A stretch of DNA of 34,210 nt. It comes from an uncultured delta proteobacterium. Lineage in GTDB: Bacteria; Myxococcota_A; Polyangia; Polyangiales; Polyangiaceae. The translations under genes were made by a program, and so were the position numbers. Location: NCBI GenBank assembly GCA_903892415.1, contig CAITIQ010000266.1, forward strand, positions 1-34,210, given 5' to 3'. A model generated the notes under the pieces. That model was not told where the DNA came from, did no database searches, and was given only the letters and a program-made list of their open reading frames with translations. Positions 8,062-16,262 of the stretch are shown in pieces. Each line of letters begins with the position of its first letter. The first letter of the stretch is position 1.

Positions 8062-9213
8062 GTGCTGGTTAAGCGAGCGAGCCAGCTCGGCCTTTCGGGC
8101 TTGCTGCTGGCGCTGGCCTGCGGCGAAGAGAGCGGATCAGCAGGGAGTTCGGCGAGCGCGGCAGCAGGGAGCAGCGGCGTCGTGAGCGCCCTGCCAAGCG
8201 CTGCCGTGAGCAGCACTGCAAGCAGCGTCAGCGCAACCGCGAGCGCCGCTGTGGCGCCGCCTCCACCCATGCAACCTCTGCCCAAAGAGGAGCTCGTCGC
8301 CGAGGACCTCAAGACCCAGCGTGAGGCGATGTTCGAGCGGCTGGCCGCCGTCGCCAAGCTCAGTGAAGCCGAGCTCGCCAAAGTGCGCGCCATCATCGAG
8401 AAGTCGAAGATCATCAGCCAGGGCAACCCGGAGATCAGCCGCTACGCGATGACGCGCAGCGAATGCCGCAGCCGTCGGGATGCGGCCGGCCTCTTCGATG
8501 CGCCCGAGCCGAGCTGCGGCGCTTACGGCATGGTGCCGATCTGGAACACCAAGACGCAGACCAAAGAGCAGGCCACCGTCTGCGTAGACCGCTACGAGTT
8601 CCCCAACATCGCCTGTGACTACCCCCTCACCTGGGCCTCGGCGCGCGAGGCGGCCCAGCTTTGTGAAGCGGTGGGCAAACGCATCTGCGACGCCCACGAG
8701 TGGGAAGGCGCGTGTGCAGGCTCGCTGCTGCCTCCGGAAGAGGAGTACGCCTTCGGCAAGCCCCGCAAAGAAATGAAGTCGCGGCACAACAGCAGCCGCG
8801 AACGGATCTGGTCGTACGGCAGTGAGCGCAAGCTCGAGTTATGCGCGACCAACTCCAACAAGAGCCCGACCTGCAAGCCGAGCGGCTTCCGCAAATGTGG
8901 CTCCAACACCTATCCGGCCGGCGCCTTCCCTCAATGCAAGAGCAGCTTTGGCGTGTACGACCTTCACGGCAACGCGGCCGAGCACATGAACTTCCCGATG
9001 AAGCTCGAACAGCTCGCGAGTCGCGGCGGCAGCGGCGAGACCGAGATGAAAGGCAGCTGGTTCATCTTCCAAAAGTACGACGCCCACGAGGATGACTGTC
9101 GCTTCCGTGCGCCCGATTGGCACGCCACCAAGCTGATGTCGCACGACAGCCACCAGAACTACCACCTCGGTTTTCGCTGCTGCAAAAACATCAGCACCAC
9201 GCAAGCGCAGTAG
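8062..9213 (+). CDS. Lipoprotein with SUMF1 / FGE-sulfatase-type fold
   Basis: This 383-residue predicted lipoprotein starts with a GTG that directly abuts the kinase stop codon. The signal peptide ends at LLALAC, a looser but acceptable lipobox. It is followed by a long Ser/Ala/Val linker (about 22-65) and a helical segment. The C-terminal part (about 130-375) has the formylglycine-generating-enzyme fold: CVDRYEFPN, KRICDAHEWEGAC, GVYDLHGNAAEHM and YHLGFRCC. True FGE enzymes have a GNVWEW motif and a catalytic cysteine pair near the end. Here the first reads GNAAEH and the pair is not apparent, so the domain is more likely structural or ligand-binding. It is the third gene of the operon and probably works outside the cytoplasm with the pseudokinase. 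Confidence 0.85.
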   Translation: MLVKRASQLGLSGLLLALACGEESGSAGSSASAAAGSSGVVSALPSAAVSSTASSVSATASAAVAPPPPMQPLPKEELVAEDLKTQREAMFERLAAVAKLSEAELAKVRAIIEKSKIISQGNPEISRYAMTRSECRSRRDAAGLFDAPEPSCGAYGMVPIWNTKTQTKEQATVCVDRYEFPNIACDYPLTWASAREAAQLCEAVGKRICDAHEWEGACAGSLLPPEEEYAFGKPRKEMKSRHNSSRERIWSYGSERKLELCATNSNKSPTCKPSGFRKCGSNTYPAGAFPQCKSSFGVYDLHGNAAEHMNFPMKLEQLASRGGSGETEMKGSWFIFQKYDAHEDDCRFRAPDWHATKLMSHDSHQNYHLGFRCCKNISTTQAQ

Positions 9214-9251
9214 GGCTTTGTAGCGCTCGCAGGGTCGTCTATCCGTTATTG

Positions 9252-10454
9252 ATGGACTTCACCCCGTCGCCGCGCACGGCCGAGCTCGTAGGCAAGCTCA
9301 ATGACTTTCTCGAGACGCACATTCTGCCGCTCGAACGGCGGATGTTGGAGGGGCGCTCGTTCACCTCGCTCTTGCCCGAGCTCGAGGCCGGGCGTCAGCG
9401 AGTCAAGGAGCTCGGCCTTTGGGGACCTCAACTGCCAAAGGCGTGGGGCGGGATGGGCCTCAGCCTCACCGAGCACGCTGCGGTAAGTGAGGTCCTCGGC
9501 CGAAGTCCGCTAGGCCACTATCACTTTAATTGCCAAGCGCCCGACGCCGGCAACATGGAGATTCTGCTCTCCTTCGGCAGTGACGAGCAGAAGGAGACCT
9601 TCCTCCGCCCCTTGGCCGAAGGCAAAATCCGCTCGTGCTTCTCGATGACCGAGCCGGACGCGGCAGGCTCCAACCCCACCTGGCTCGAAACGCAGGCGTT
9701 CCTCGACGGCGATGAATGGGTCATCAACGGCCGCAAGTGGTTCACCACTGCAGCCGACGGAGCCGCCTTCGCCATCGTCATGGCCGTCACAAAACCGGAA
9801 GCCCCGCCGCATATGCGGGCCAGCCAAATCATCGTCCCCACCGACACCAAGGGCTTTCGCCTCGTGCGCAATCTCCCAGTGATGGGAGAGGCTGGGGACG
9901 GCTACGCGAGCCACGCCGAGGTCGAATACGTCGATTGCCGCGTACCCAAAGCCAACCTGCTCGGGCCCGACGGCGCTGGCTTCTTCATTGCGCAAGAACG
10001 GCTCGGACCTGGCCGCATCCACCACGCCATGCGCTGGATTGGTATCGCCGAACGGGCCTTTGAAATGATGTGTAAACGCGCAGCCGAGCGCGATATCGCC
10101 CCGGGCAAGAAGCTCGCCCACAAACAGATCGTGCAAAGCTGGATCGCCGAGAGCCGCGCCAAGATCGACGCAGCCAGGCTGTATGTGCAACACACGGCCT
10201 GGCGCATCGAGAAGGAGGGCGCAGGCGAAGCGCGCGACGAGATCAGCGCGATCAAGTTCTTCGTCGCCGACGTGCTCACCTTCGTGCTCGATCGGTCCAT
10301 CCAAACCCACGGCGCGCTCGGCCTGGTGGACGACACCATCCTCGCCTACTTCTATCGGCATGAACGCGCCGCACACATCTATGACGGCGCTGACGAGGTG
10401 CACAAAGTCAGCCTGGCCAAGCGCATCCTCAAGCGCTACGGAGCCCAGGTATGA
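9252..10454 (+). CDS. Acyl-CoA dehydrogenase (ACAD10/11-like)
   Basis: This 400-residue flavoprotein of the acyl-CoA dehydrogenase family would oxidise an acyl-CoA and pass electrons to ETF. Family blocks are CFSMTEPDAAGSNPTWLETQ and GDEWVINGRKWFTTAAD in the FAD/substrate region. RSIQTHGALGLVDD and AHIYDGADEVHKVSLAKRIL close the C-terminal helical domain. The DGADEVH version of the last motif is typical of the ACAD10/ACAD11 branch and has Asp where medium-chain enzymes carry the catalytic Glu (IYEGT). The ATG at 9252 is chosen because the N-terminal helix begins there and upstream codons overlap the previous gene. Its stop overlaps the start of the phosphotransferase gene by 4 bp, implying joint function. 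Confidence 0.93.
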   Translation: MDFTPSPRTAELVGKLNDFLETHILPLERRMLEGRSFTSLLPELEAGRQRVKELGLWGPQLPKAWGGMGLSLTEHAAVSEVLGRSPLGHYHFNCQAPDAGNMEILLSFGSDEQKETFLRPLAEGKIRSCFSMTEPDAAGSNPTWLETQAFLDGDEWVINGRKWFTTAADGAAFAIVMAVTKPEAPPHMRASQIIVPTDTKGFRLVRNLPVMGEAGDGYASHAEVEYVDCRVPKANLLGPDGAGFFIAQERLGPGRIHHAMRWIGIAERAFEMMCKRAAERDIAPGKKLAHKQIVQSWIAESRAKIDAARLYVQHTAWRIEKEGAGEARDEISAIKFFVADVLTFVLDRSIQTHGALGLVDDTILAYFYRHERAAHIYDGADEVHKVSLAKRILKRYGAQV

Positions 10455-11563
10455 GCGCGGAGAGCGCCTGGCTCGACCAGGCCAAACCGGTGCGCGCTGG
10501 TGAAGCAGTCGATCTCGAGCGGCTCGGCGACTTCATCCGGGCAAAGCTGCTACCCGAGCTTTCGAAGCTCGAGGTGAAACAGTTCCCTAGTGGCCATTCC
10601 AACCTCACCTACCTAATCGAGGCGCACACGCCCGCTGGGCCCGCTGTCGAGTACGTGCTGCGTCGTCCCCCGCTCGGTAACAAGGTCAAGAGCGCTCACG
10701 ACATGGGCCGAGAGTTCACGATCCTCTCCGCCATTCGCCCGGCCTTCAGCAAGGTCCCAGCGCCTTTGGCCCACTGCGAGGACGAGGCCATTCTTGGAGC
10801 GCCGTTCTACTTGATGGAACGGCTCTCCGGCATGGTGCTGCGGCGCAAACTCCCAGCCCAGCTGAGCCTTGAGCCGGCGCAGCTTCACGCCCTGGCCGGC
10901 GCCTTCATCGAGACCTTCGCCGAGATCCACGAGCTTCCGTATGAGCGCCTCGGGCTCGCGACGTTGGGTCGCCCAGAAGGGTATGTCGAGCGGCAGGTGC
11001 TCGGTTGGGCCAAGCGCTATGAAGACGCCAAAACCGACGACATCCCCGCGATGGTCGAGCTCGCGACGTGGCTAACCGCCAATCAGCCGAAGCACTCTGC
11101 GGCGGCGCTCATCCACAACGACTTCAAATACGACAATCTGCTGTTTGACCCAGCCTCCTTCGAAGGCACCCCCCAGGTTCTCGTGCGCGGCGTACTCGAT
11201 TGGGAGATGTCGACGATTGGAGACCCGCTCATGGATCTGGGGACGGCCCTCGCCTACTGGATTACCGCTTCGGATCCGGCCCCCTTCCAAACCTACACCT
11301 TTGGCCCGACCAACCTCCCGGGAGGGCCCACTCGCGAGGAGCTGCTGGCCCTGTATGACAAGCGGCGGCCCGGCCTGGTCCCTGACGACATGCGTTTTTA
11401 CTACATATTCGCCCTGTTCAAAAACGCGGTCGTCGCCCAACAAATCTATCGCCGCTTCAAGCTGGGCCTCACGCAAGATGAGCGCTTTGGCATGATGATC
11501 TTCGCTGTGGGTATGCTGGCGAGCACCGGGCTCGAGGCCACGTCTGGAGCGTTTCTACGATGA
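10451..11563 (+). CDS. Aminoglycoside-phosphotransferase-family kinase (ACAD10/11 kinase-like)
   Basis: This 370-residue APH-fold small-molecule kinase has an N-lobe with FPSGHSNLTYLIE (about 45-57) and the lysine/arginine strand YVLRRPP. The catalytic loop HNDFKYDNLLF (222-232) has catalytic Asp224 and metal-binding Asn229. The metal-binding Asp is in GVLDWEMSTIGDPLMDLG (Asp250). In vertebrates this domain is fused to an acyl-CoA dehydrogenase in ACAD10/ACAD11. In bacterial levulinate degradation, a kinase of this type phosphorylates 4-hydroxyacyl-CoA before a dehydrogenase-family partner removes the phosphate. The adjacent dehydrogenase, with translational coupling on both sides (ATGA overlaps), supports a similar hydroxyacyl-CoA role here by inference. 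It is not expected to confer antibiotic resistance. Confidence 0.92.
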   Translation: MSAESAWLDQAKPVRAGEAVDLERLGDFIRAKLLPELSKLEVKQFPSGHSNLTYLIEAHTPAGPAVEYVLRRPPLGNKVKSAHDMGREFTILSAIRPAFSKVPAPLAHCEDEAILGAPFYLMERLSGMVLRRKLPAQLSLEPAQLHALAGAFIETFAEIHELPYERLGLATLGRPEGYVERQVLGWAKRYEDAKTDDIPAMVELATWLTANQPKHSAAALIHNDFKYDNLLFDPASFEGTPQVLVRGVLDWEMSTIGDPLMDLGTALAYWITASDPAPFQTYTFGPTNLPGGPTREELLALYDKRRPGLVPDDMRFYYIFALFKNAVVAQQIYRRFKLGLTQDERFGMMIFAVGMLASTGLEATSGAFLR

Positions 11564-12429
11564 AGCCCTGGTCTACGCAGAGTTCGCGCCTGGTCTACGT
11601 AATTGTGTACCTGGTCGCCCTGATCATCGCCGCCGTCGCCTACCGCAGCTTGCCCGGGGCGGACGCCTACCAGCGCCTGCTCTTGGCCAGCGCCATCGCC
11701 AGCGGCGCGCTGTTCGCGGCGGGCCTCTATCTCAAGAACTCCAATACCTATGACGTCTATTGGAGCATCGTCCCCATTCTTTACGGCTTTTTGTGGATGG
11801 GTGAAGCCAACGCCTGGTCCTCGCCTCGCGCGCTCTTGGCCTTGTTCGTCACCGTCTTTTGGGGGCTGCGGCTCACCTACAATTGGGCCCACCACTTTCA
11901 GACCTTCGACGTCGAAGACTGGCGCTATGTGGATCTGCGCAAGAAGACCGGCGGTGCCTATCCAATAGCGAGTCTATTTGCGCTTTATGGCCTGCCCTTC
12001 ACGCTGGTCTCGCTTGGCACCCTGCCACTCTACACAGCTATTCACAGCACAGCGCCGCTCGGACTACTGGACTACGCGGGGCTCGTGACGGGCGTCGTGG
12101 CGACAGTGCTGGAAGCTGTTTCGGACGTCCAACTCAGCCGCTTCCGAAAAGAGAACCGGGACCCGGCCAAGTTTCTTCAGACCGGCCTATGGGCCTATTC
12201 GCGCCACCCAAACTATTGCGGGGAAGCGCTGTATTGGTGGGCCAGCGCGCTGTTCGGGCTAGCCGTCCGCCCCTCGCTGCTGATGTGCGCGGGAGCGGCG
12301 GGCGTTACCGCGATGATCCTGTTCGCCAGCATCCCCATGGCGGAAGAGCGCGCCTTGGCCAAGCGTCCGAGCTTCGCCGACTACCAGCGTCGCGTCTCCC
12401 GGCTGATACCGTTCTTCCCGAGGAGCTAG
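11560..12429 (+). CDS. DUF1295 membrane protein (steroid 5-alpha-reductase-like)
   Basis: This 289-residue integral membrane protein has about seven hydrophobic segments, the first at VYVIVYLVALIIAAVAY. The diagnostic DUF1295 block is GLWAYSRHPNYCGEALYWWA (about 208-227), related to the NAD(P)H-binding end of 3-oxo-5-alpha-steroid 4-dehydrogenases and isoprenylcysteine methyltransferases. The substrate is unknown; a lipid or acyl substrate is plausible given the co-transcribed acyl-CoA dehydrogenase and kinase. The start overlaps the previous stop by 4 bp. The stop overlaps the convergent MOSC gene stop in a shared CTAG. Confidence 0.9.
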   Translation: MKPWSTQSSRLVYVIVYLVALIIAAVAYRSLPGADAYQRLLLASAIASGALFAAGLYLKNSNTYDVYWSIVPILYGFLWMGEANAWSSPRALLALFVTVFWGLRLTYNWAHHFQTFDVEDWRYVDLRKKTGGAYPIASLFALYGLPFTLVSLGTLPLYTAIHSTAPLGLLDYAGLVTGVVATVLEAVSDVQLSRFRKENRDPAKFLQTGLWAYSRHPNYCGEALYWWASALFGLAVRPSLLMCAGAAGVTAMILFASIPMAEERALAKRPSFADYQRRVSRLIPFFPRS

Positions 12430-13208
12430 CGCAGGACCGTAACCTCCGCCCCGACCGCGATCATCCCCTCGACCTTCACAGTCGCGTTCTGACCGAAGAA
12501 CACCTCGGAGCCACGCTTGCGGCTGTGCGCCAATGCGGCGAGCACGCCGGGCGCTCGCACTGCACGGTCCGGATCGAGATCAACCACCACGCAGCGTGCG
12601 CACGGCTTGACCAACTCGAGCCGTACGTCGCCAATCGCGAGCTCCCGCCAGCCATCTTCCGCAAACGGCGGTGCCCCGGCGATCACCAGGTTTGGCCGGA
12701 AGCGTCGAGCGTCGATCGGCGTCGCAACCTCGCTAGCGATGGCAGCCACCGAAGCGCTCGTCGTCACCAGCATTGGAAAGCCATCGGCGAAGGAGACCTC
12801 GCCCGACGCATACCGTGCGTCCACAGGACGGGAGTAGCCGGCGCCAAGCTTCACCACGCGGGCCAAGCGCCCAAGGACGTGAGTGATGAAGCCCGCAGCG
12901 ACGGGACCACAATCTTCCGCCACCACTTCGTCCTCCCAGACTCGGACCTTAACGGCTGGGCCCGCAGCGCTCTCGATGCGCACCGACTCGCCCGCCGCCG
13001 AAAGTTCAATCGACGGCTCCGCGATCAGCGCATGAACCTTGCCGAGCTCGGGGTGCTCGCGCTGCGAGAGGAAGTTGCCTCGCTCATCCACCACCATCAG
13101 AACGCGATCAAACGCTGGCCCTCGCTCGCCGATGAACACCTCTTGCACAGCGTTGCCGGCGCCGGCCTTGAGTGGATAGACGGTTAGCGCAGCAACGCTA
13201 AGCTTCAT
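12426..13208 (-). CDS. MOSC domain protein (mARC/YcbX-like)
   Basis: This 260-residue protein has an N-terminal MOSC beta-barrel domain (AALTVYPLKAGAGNAVQEV, then RGPAFDRVLMVVDERGNFLSQREHP-type strands) and a C-terminal MOSC domain. The conserved cysteine expected to ligate molybdenum cofactor lies in KPCARCVVVDLD (about residues 189-200). It is preceded by RFRPNLVI, a hallmark of the family. Relatives (mARC, YcbX) reduce N-hydroxylated compounds using molybdenum cofactor. The ATG overlaps the stop of the upstream GST-like gene by 4 bp, so the two form an operon. A redox partner is not encoded nearby unless the GST-like protein serves as one. Confidence 0.92.
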   Translation of the reverse strand: MKLSVAALTVYPLKAGAGNAVQEVFIGERGPAFDRVLMVVDERGNFLSQREHPELGKVHALIAEPSIELSAAGESVRIESAAGPAVKVRVWEDEVVAEDCGPVAAGFITHVLGRLARVVKLGAGYSRPVDARYASGEVSFADGFPMLVTTSASVAAIASEVATPIDARRFRPNLVIAGAPPFAEDGWRELAIGDVRLELVKPCARCVVVDLDPDRAVRAPGVLAALAHSRKRGSEVFFGQNATVKVEGMIAVGAEVTVLR

Positions 13209-13897
13209 TGGGCGTAGGTTCGTTCGAGATAACGGACAATGTCGGCGGACTCGAACATTTCAACGTTCTCATTCGGGTCTACGAGATAGGGGACCATCAT
13301 CTTACCGGAGCGCGCGACAAACTCGGAGCGGAAGGCGGAGCCCTTGCCGAGGTTGTGAAGGCGATACGGAAGCTCAAGCGAAGAGAGCGCTTCGCGAACG
13401 ATGCGCGAATACGGAGAGGCCTCGAAGCTATAGAGCTCGAGTGGCTTTTCGGGCGCACGAGACGGTCGCAGCCTGCCCATCGTAGGTCGCAGCGCGCTGG
13501 CGACGACCGAGCGCATGGTCGTAACCGGCCCCAAACGCAGGGAGAGCGGGACCTCACCGGAGCCGTAGGTCTCCGCGAGGTACTTCACAATCTCGTTCGA
13601 CTCGTACATCTGACGCTCGCTGTTCGGGTCGACGAGGAACGGGAACATGGCCTTGCCGCCCAGCTCGGTAACGCGCGGACGAAAGCGCGTTCCGCCGGGC
13701 GGGCACGGATAAACCATCACGCCTAAATCGAACATCGTAAGCGCCTCGCGAACCTTGCGGCAAAACGGGCACGACTCGAATTCGTACAGCTCGAGCAAGC
13801 GCGCCGGCGTGCGCGCGCGCGTCGCGACCGTCCACCCCAAGCCCCACGAGGCGACGCTGACAAGCGACGAGCTGACCACGTCCACGGTTCGGTTCAT
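13205..13897 (-). CDS. Tandem glutaredoxin-like / GST N-terminal domain protein
   Basis: This 230-residue protein is built from two thioredoxin-fold GST_N/glutaredoxin modules. Module 1 (about 35-110) has LLELYEFESCPFCRKVREAL with a CPFC redox motif. Module 2 (about 150-228) has PLELYSFEASPYSRIVREAL, where both cysteines have become serines (SPYS). Each module carries the glutathione-binding PFLVDPNSERQMYESNEIV or PYLVDPNENVEMFESADIV block. An N-terminal hydrophobic stretch (VVSSSLVSVASWGLGWTVA) may be a weak membrane segment. The ATG at 13897 is preferred over upstream codons. A TATAAA ends 7 nt before it, so a leaderless transcript is possible, though no good -35 is seen. It is translationally coupled to the MOSC gene and divergent from a TetR gene. 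Confidence 0.88.
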   Translation of the reverse strand: MNRTVDVVSSSLVSVASWGLGWTVATRARTPARLLELYEFESCPFCRKVREALTMFDLGVMVYPCPPGGTRFRPRVTELGGKAMFPFLVDPNSERQMYESNEIVKYLAETYGSGEVPLSLRLGPVTTMRSVVASALRPTMGRLRPSRAPEKPLELYSFEASPYSRIVREALSSLELPYRLHNLGKGSAFRSEFVARSGKMMVPYLVDPNENVEMFESADIVRYLERTYAQ

Positions 13898-13961
13898 CGC
13901 GCGTTTATAGCTGGATTGAGCGGCAAAACGGCACACTGTCTGGCCCGAGAGAACAATGATC

Positions 13962-13983
13962 AGTGAATGAACACTTCTTCACT
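13962..13983. promoter_or_regulatory. Inverted repeat in the TetR divergent region, candidate operator
   Basis: AGTGAA and TTCACT form perfect 6-bp arms separated by 10 bp. A nested AGTG/CACT pair (13962-13975) overlaps them. The site is 35 bp upstream of the TetR-family start and 65 bp upstream of the divergent GST-like start. TetR-type repressors commonly bind such dyads between themselves and the divergent target. Binding is inferred. Confidence 0.4.
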
Positions 13984-14017
13984 TGCGCATAATGAGTGAG
14001 TCCTCAATTATGTGCCG

Positions 14018-14701
14018 ATGGCACGACCGACCGTCATCCAGACAGAAAATATTCTCGAAGCGGCGCGGGTCGTCTTCTTGGAACGCGGCGTACAGGCCAC
14101 CAGTGCGGAGGTCGCGCAGCGAGCTGGCGTCTCGGAAGGGTCCATCTTCAAGCGCTTCAAAACCAAGTCGGAGCTTTTCCAAGCGGCGATGGGGATGAAC
14201 GTGGAAGACCTGCCGAAGGCTTTGGAGGTCTTGCCCAGCCTGGCAGGCACCAGCACGGTCGAGGAGAACCTGGTGCTGACCGCGCACCAAACCATCGGCT
14301 TCTTTCAACGCCTGATGCCGATCATGATGATGCGTTGGGCCAACCCGAAGAGTTGTTTGGTGGCTGAATGCGCCGGTGATGAGCCGCCCCCGCTGCGAGC
14401 TCAGCGGCACGTCGCCGACTACCTCGCCGAGGAAGTACGGCTTGGGCGTCTCGATGCGTCGGTGGACACGCAAACCGTCGCGCGAGCATTTCTCGGAGCG
14501 CTGTCCAGCTACGTCTTCAGCGAGCTGATCGCCCAGAACAGCTCGAGCGTTCGCATCGAGTCAGACCGCTACGTCGAAGGCTACGTACGCACACTCCTGC
14601 GCGGGATGGCCGATCCGCGGGAGATTGAGTTGGGGTTGGTGCCGGAGTCGCAAAATCGCGCCCGCAGCTCCGCTCGACCTGAGGCAGCGCGCTCGGCCTA
14701 A
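14018..14701 (+). CDS. TetR-family transcriptional regulator
   Basis: This 227-residue regulator has a TetR N-terminal DNA-binding domain: ILEAARVVFLERGVQATSAE, then VAQRAGVSEGSIFKRFKTKSELF (about residues 10-57, helix-turn-helix at about 29-48). The C-terminal ligand-binding region includes a TetR_C-like helix ARAFLGALSSYVFSELIA. The last 20 residues are disordered. An in-frame GTG lies 6 bp upstream of the chosen ATG, and neither has a clear ribosome-binding site. The gene is divergent from the tandem GST-like and MOSC operon, which it may repress. The MscS-type gene follows 43 bp later in the same direction and could be co-transcribed. Confidence 0.93.
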   Translation: MARPTVIQTENILEAARVVFLERGVQATSAEVAQRAGVSEGSIFKRFKTKSELFQAAMGMNVEDLPKALEVLPSLAGTSTVEENLVLTAHQTIGFFQRLMPIMMMRWANPKSCLVAECAGDEPPPLRAQRHVADYLAEEVRLGRLDASVDTQTVARAFLGALSSYVFSELIAQNSSSVRIESDRYVEGYVRTLLRGMADPREIELGLVPESQNRARSSARPEAARSA

Positions 14702-14744
14702 CAGGCTTCCAGAAAACGACTGACCACGCCTATGCTCCGCGACG

Positions 14745-16262
14745 GTGAAGGACTTCGTCGCCCAGCTCTCTAGCGCATCTGGACAGTCGCTCGGGCTGGT
14801 GTTGGCGGCGGCGCTGACGGCCCTTGCCTACCTTTTGCTCCCGAGGAGCGAGGCCAAGTCGGCCAAGCAGCCGCTGCTGTTTTTGGTGGGACATGCGCTG
14901 ATGCGCGGTCTTCTCGGCCTGCTTCAAGCGCCGTCGTCGCTGCATACTACGGTCAATCTCGTCGCGCTCACGCTGTTGCTCTTGGCAGTCGGTCGGGCAG
15001 CGGTGCTGCTCGTGGTCGAGGCACTGTTTGTACATCGGCTCGCCCGGCCGCTACCCAAGATCATCCGCGACATCATTCAGGCGGTTGTTTACTTCTTCTT
15101 GTTGCTCGCGTTCCTGCAGCAGGTAGGCGTTGAACCAGGCCAACTTCTGACCACCAGCGCGCTGCTCACGGCTGCTGTCGGTCTGGCGTTGCAAGACACG
15201 CTCGGCAATCTCGTAGCGGGTTTGTCGGTACAGGTTCAGCAGCCGTTCACTGTTGGTGACTGGATTCAGTTCGACACCGATCCGAAGAATGTAGGCCGTG
15301 TCGTCGAGATCAATTGGCGAGCGACGACGCTGCTAACGTTGGATGAGTTTCATGTGGTGGTACCGAATGGTCAGCTCGCCAAAGCGCCGCTGCGCGTCTT
15401 TACGCGGCCGACCAAGGTCGTTCGGCGCAACGTATTCGTCCACGTCAGCTACGCCATTCCGCCCAAACGCGTGCATAAGATCGTGCTCGAGGCGCTCAAA
15501 GGCGCACAGCTGGTCCTCACCTCACCCCCACCCAACATCGTCACCAACAACTTCGACGAGTCGGGCATCGAGTATTGGATCCGCGTCTACATTGACGATT
15601 ACGCCAAACGCGATATCGCCGACGGAGTCGTACGCGACCGCCTCTGGTATGCCTTCAAACGGCACGGCCTTTCGATTCCGTTCCCGCAGCGCGTAGTGCA
15701 CTTGGAGCAACACTCCGACGAAATCCGTGAACGTGAGCATTCGGCGATCGTCCAAAAGCAACGCGAAGTTTTGTCGAAGGTGGATTTCCTATCGGTCATT
15801 CAGGAGGACCTCCTGAGTGAACTTGCGGCCCGGGCGAATACACGCCTCTTCTCGACCGGAGAGCTCGTTGTGCGCCAAGGCGAGGAATCGTCCGAGCTCT
15901 TCATCGTGACGCGCGGAGAGGTCAGCGTCGTGCTCTCGGTGGAGAACGCTGAACGTGAGGTGTCACGCCTGGGTGCGGGGCAGTTCTTTGGCGAGATGGC
16001 GCTCGTGACCGGAGAACGACGCAAAGCTACCGTCAAGGCAGCCACGGAGTGTGAGCTGCTGGTGATCACCCGAGTCGCGTTCGAGGAGGTCCTGCGCAAA
16101 GCTCCCGAAGCCGTTGAGGCGTTGGGCCATGTGCTCGCGCGGCGTCAGGTTGAGCTCGGCCATCATGAGGCCGCCATGTCAGTCGACGATCAGAAGCTCG
16201 AGGTGGAGCGGGAGTCCAACGTGCTTATCCGCAGGATCAAAAAGCTCTTTTCCATCGGCTGA
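14745..16262 (+). CDS. MscS-type mechanosensitive channel with cyclic-nucleotide-binding domain
   Basis: This 505-residue protein combines a small-conductance mechanosensitive channel core with a C-terminal cyclic-nucleotide-binding domain. The N-terminal half has about four membrane helices. The pore helix region is LLTTSALLTAAVGLALQDTL and continues into NLVAGLSVQVQQPFTVGDWI (about residues 132-172), the MscS signature. The cytosolic beta domain follows. From about 345 to 455 is the CNBD, with a phosphate-binding cassette FGEMALVTGERRKATV including the cAMP/cGMP-contacting Arg. This architecture is known in bacterial bCNG channels, where gating by cAMP rather than tension has been reported. 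The start is a GTG with no strong ribosome-binding site. A hairpin directly follows the stop. Confidence 0.93.
   Translation: MKDFVAQLSSASGQSLGLVLAAALTALAYLLLPRSEAKSAKQPLLFLVGHALMRGLLGLLQAPSSLHTTVNLVALTLLLLAVGRAAVLLVVEALFVHRLARPLPKIIRDIIQAVVYFFLLLAFLQQVGVEPGQLLTTSALLTAAVGLALQDTLGNLVAGLSVQVQQPFTVGDWIQFDTDPKNVGRVVEINWRATTLLTLDEFHVVVPNGQLAKAPLRVFTRPTKVVRRNVFVHVSYAIPPKRVHKIVLEALKGAQLVLTSPPPNIVTNNFDESGIEYWIRVYIDDYAKRDIADGVVRDRLWYAFKRHGLSIPFPQRVVHLEQHSDEIREREHSAIVQKQREVLSKVDFLSVIQEDLLSELAARANTRLFSTGELVVRQGEESSELFIVTRGEVSVVLSVENAEREVSRLGAGQFFGEMALVTGERRKATVKAATECELLVITRVAFEEVLRKAPEAVEALGHVLARRQVELGHHEAAMSVDDQKLEVERESNVLIRRIKKLFSIG

Noticed and set aside
8062..9213. Active formylglycine-generating enzyme
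   Set aside because: The fold matches, but the catalytic cysteine pair and the GNVWEW motif are not seen, and it is not next to the sulfatase-superfamily gene.
9510..10403. Open frame antisense to the acyl-CoA dehydrogenase
   Set aside because: It is a shadow of the dehydrogenase frame with no independent features or ribosome-binding site.
10451..11563. Aminoglycoside resistance gene
   Set aside because: The APH fold is shared by many metabolic kinases, and the coupled acyl-CoA dehydrogenase points to acyl-CoA metabolism.
11859..13187. 442-codon open frame on the plus strand across the DUF1295 and MOSC genes
   Set aside because: It overlaps two clear genes in other frames and is rich in Arg, Pro, His and Ala in the way of non-coding GC-rich frames.
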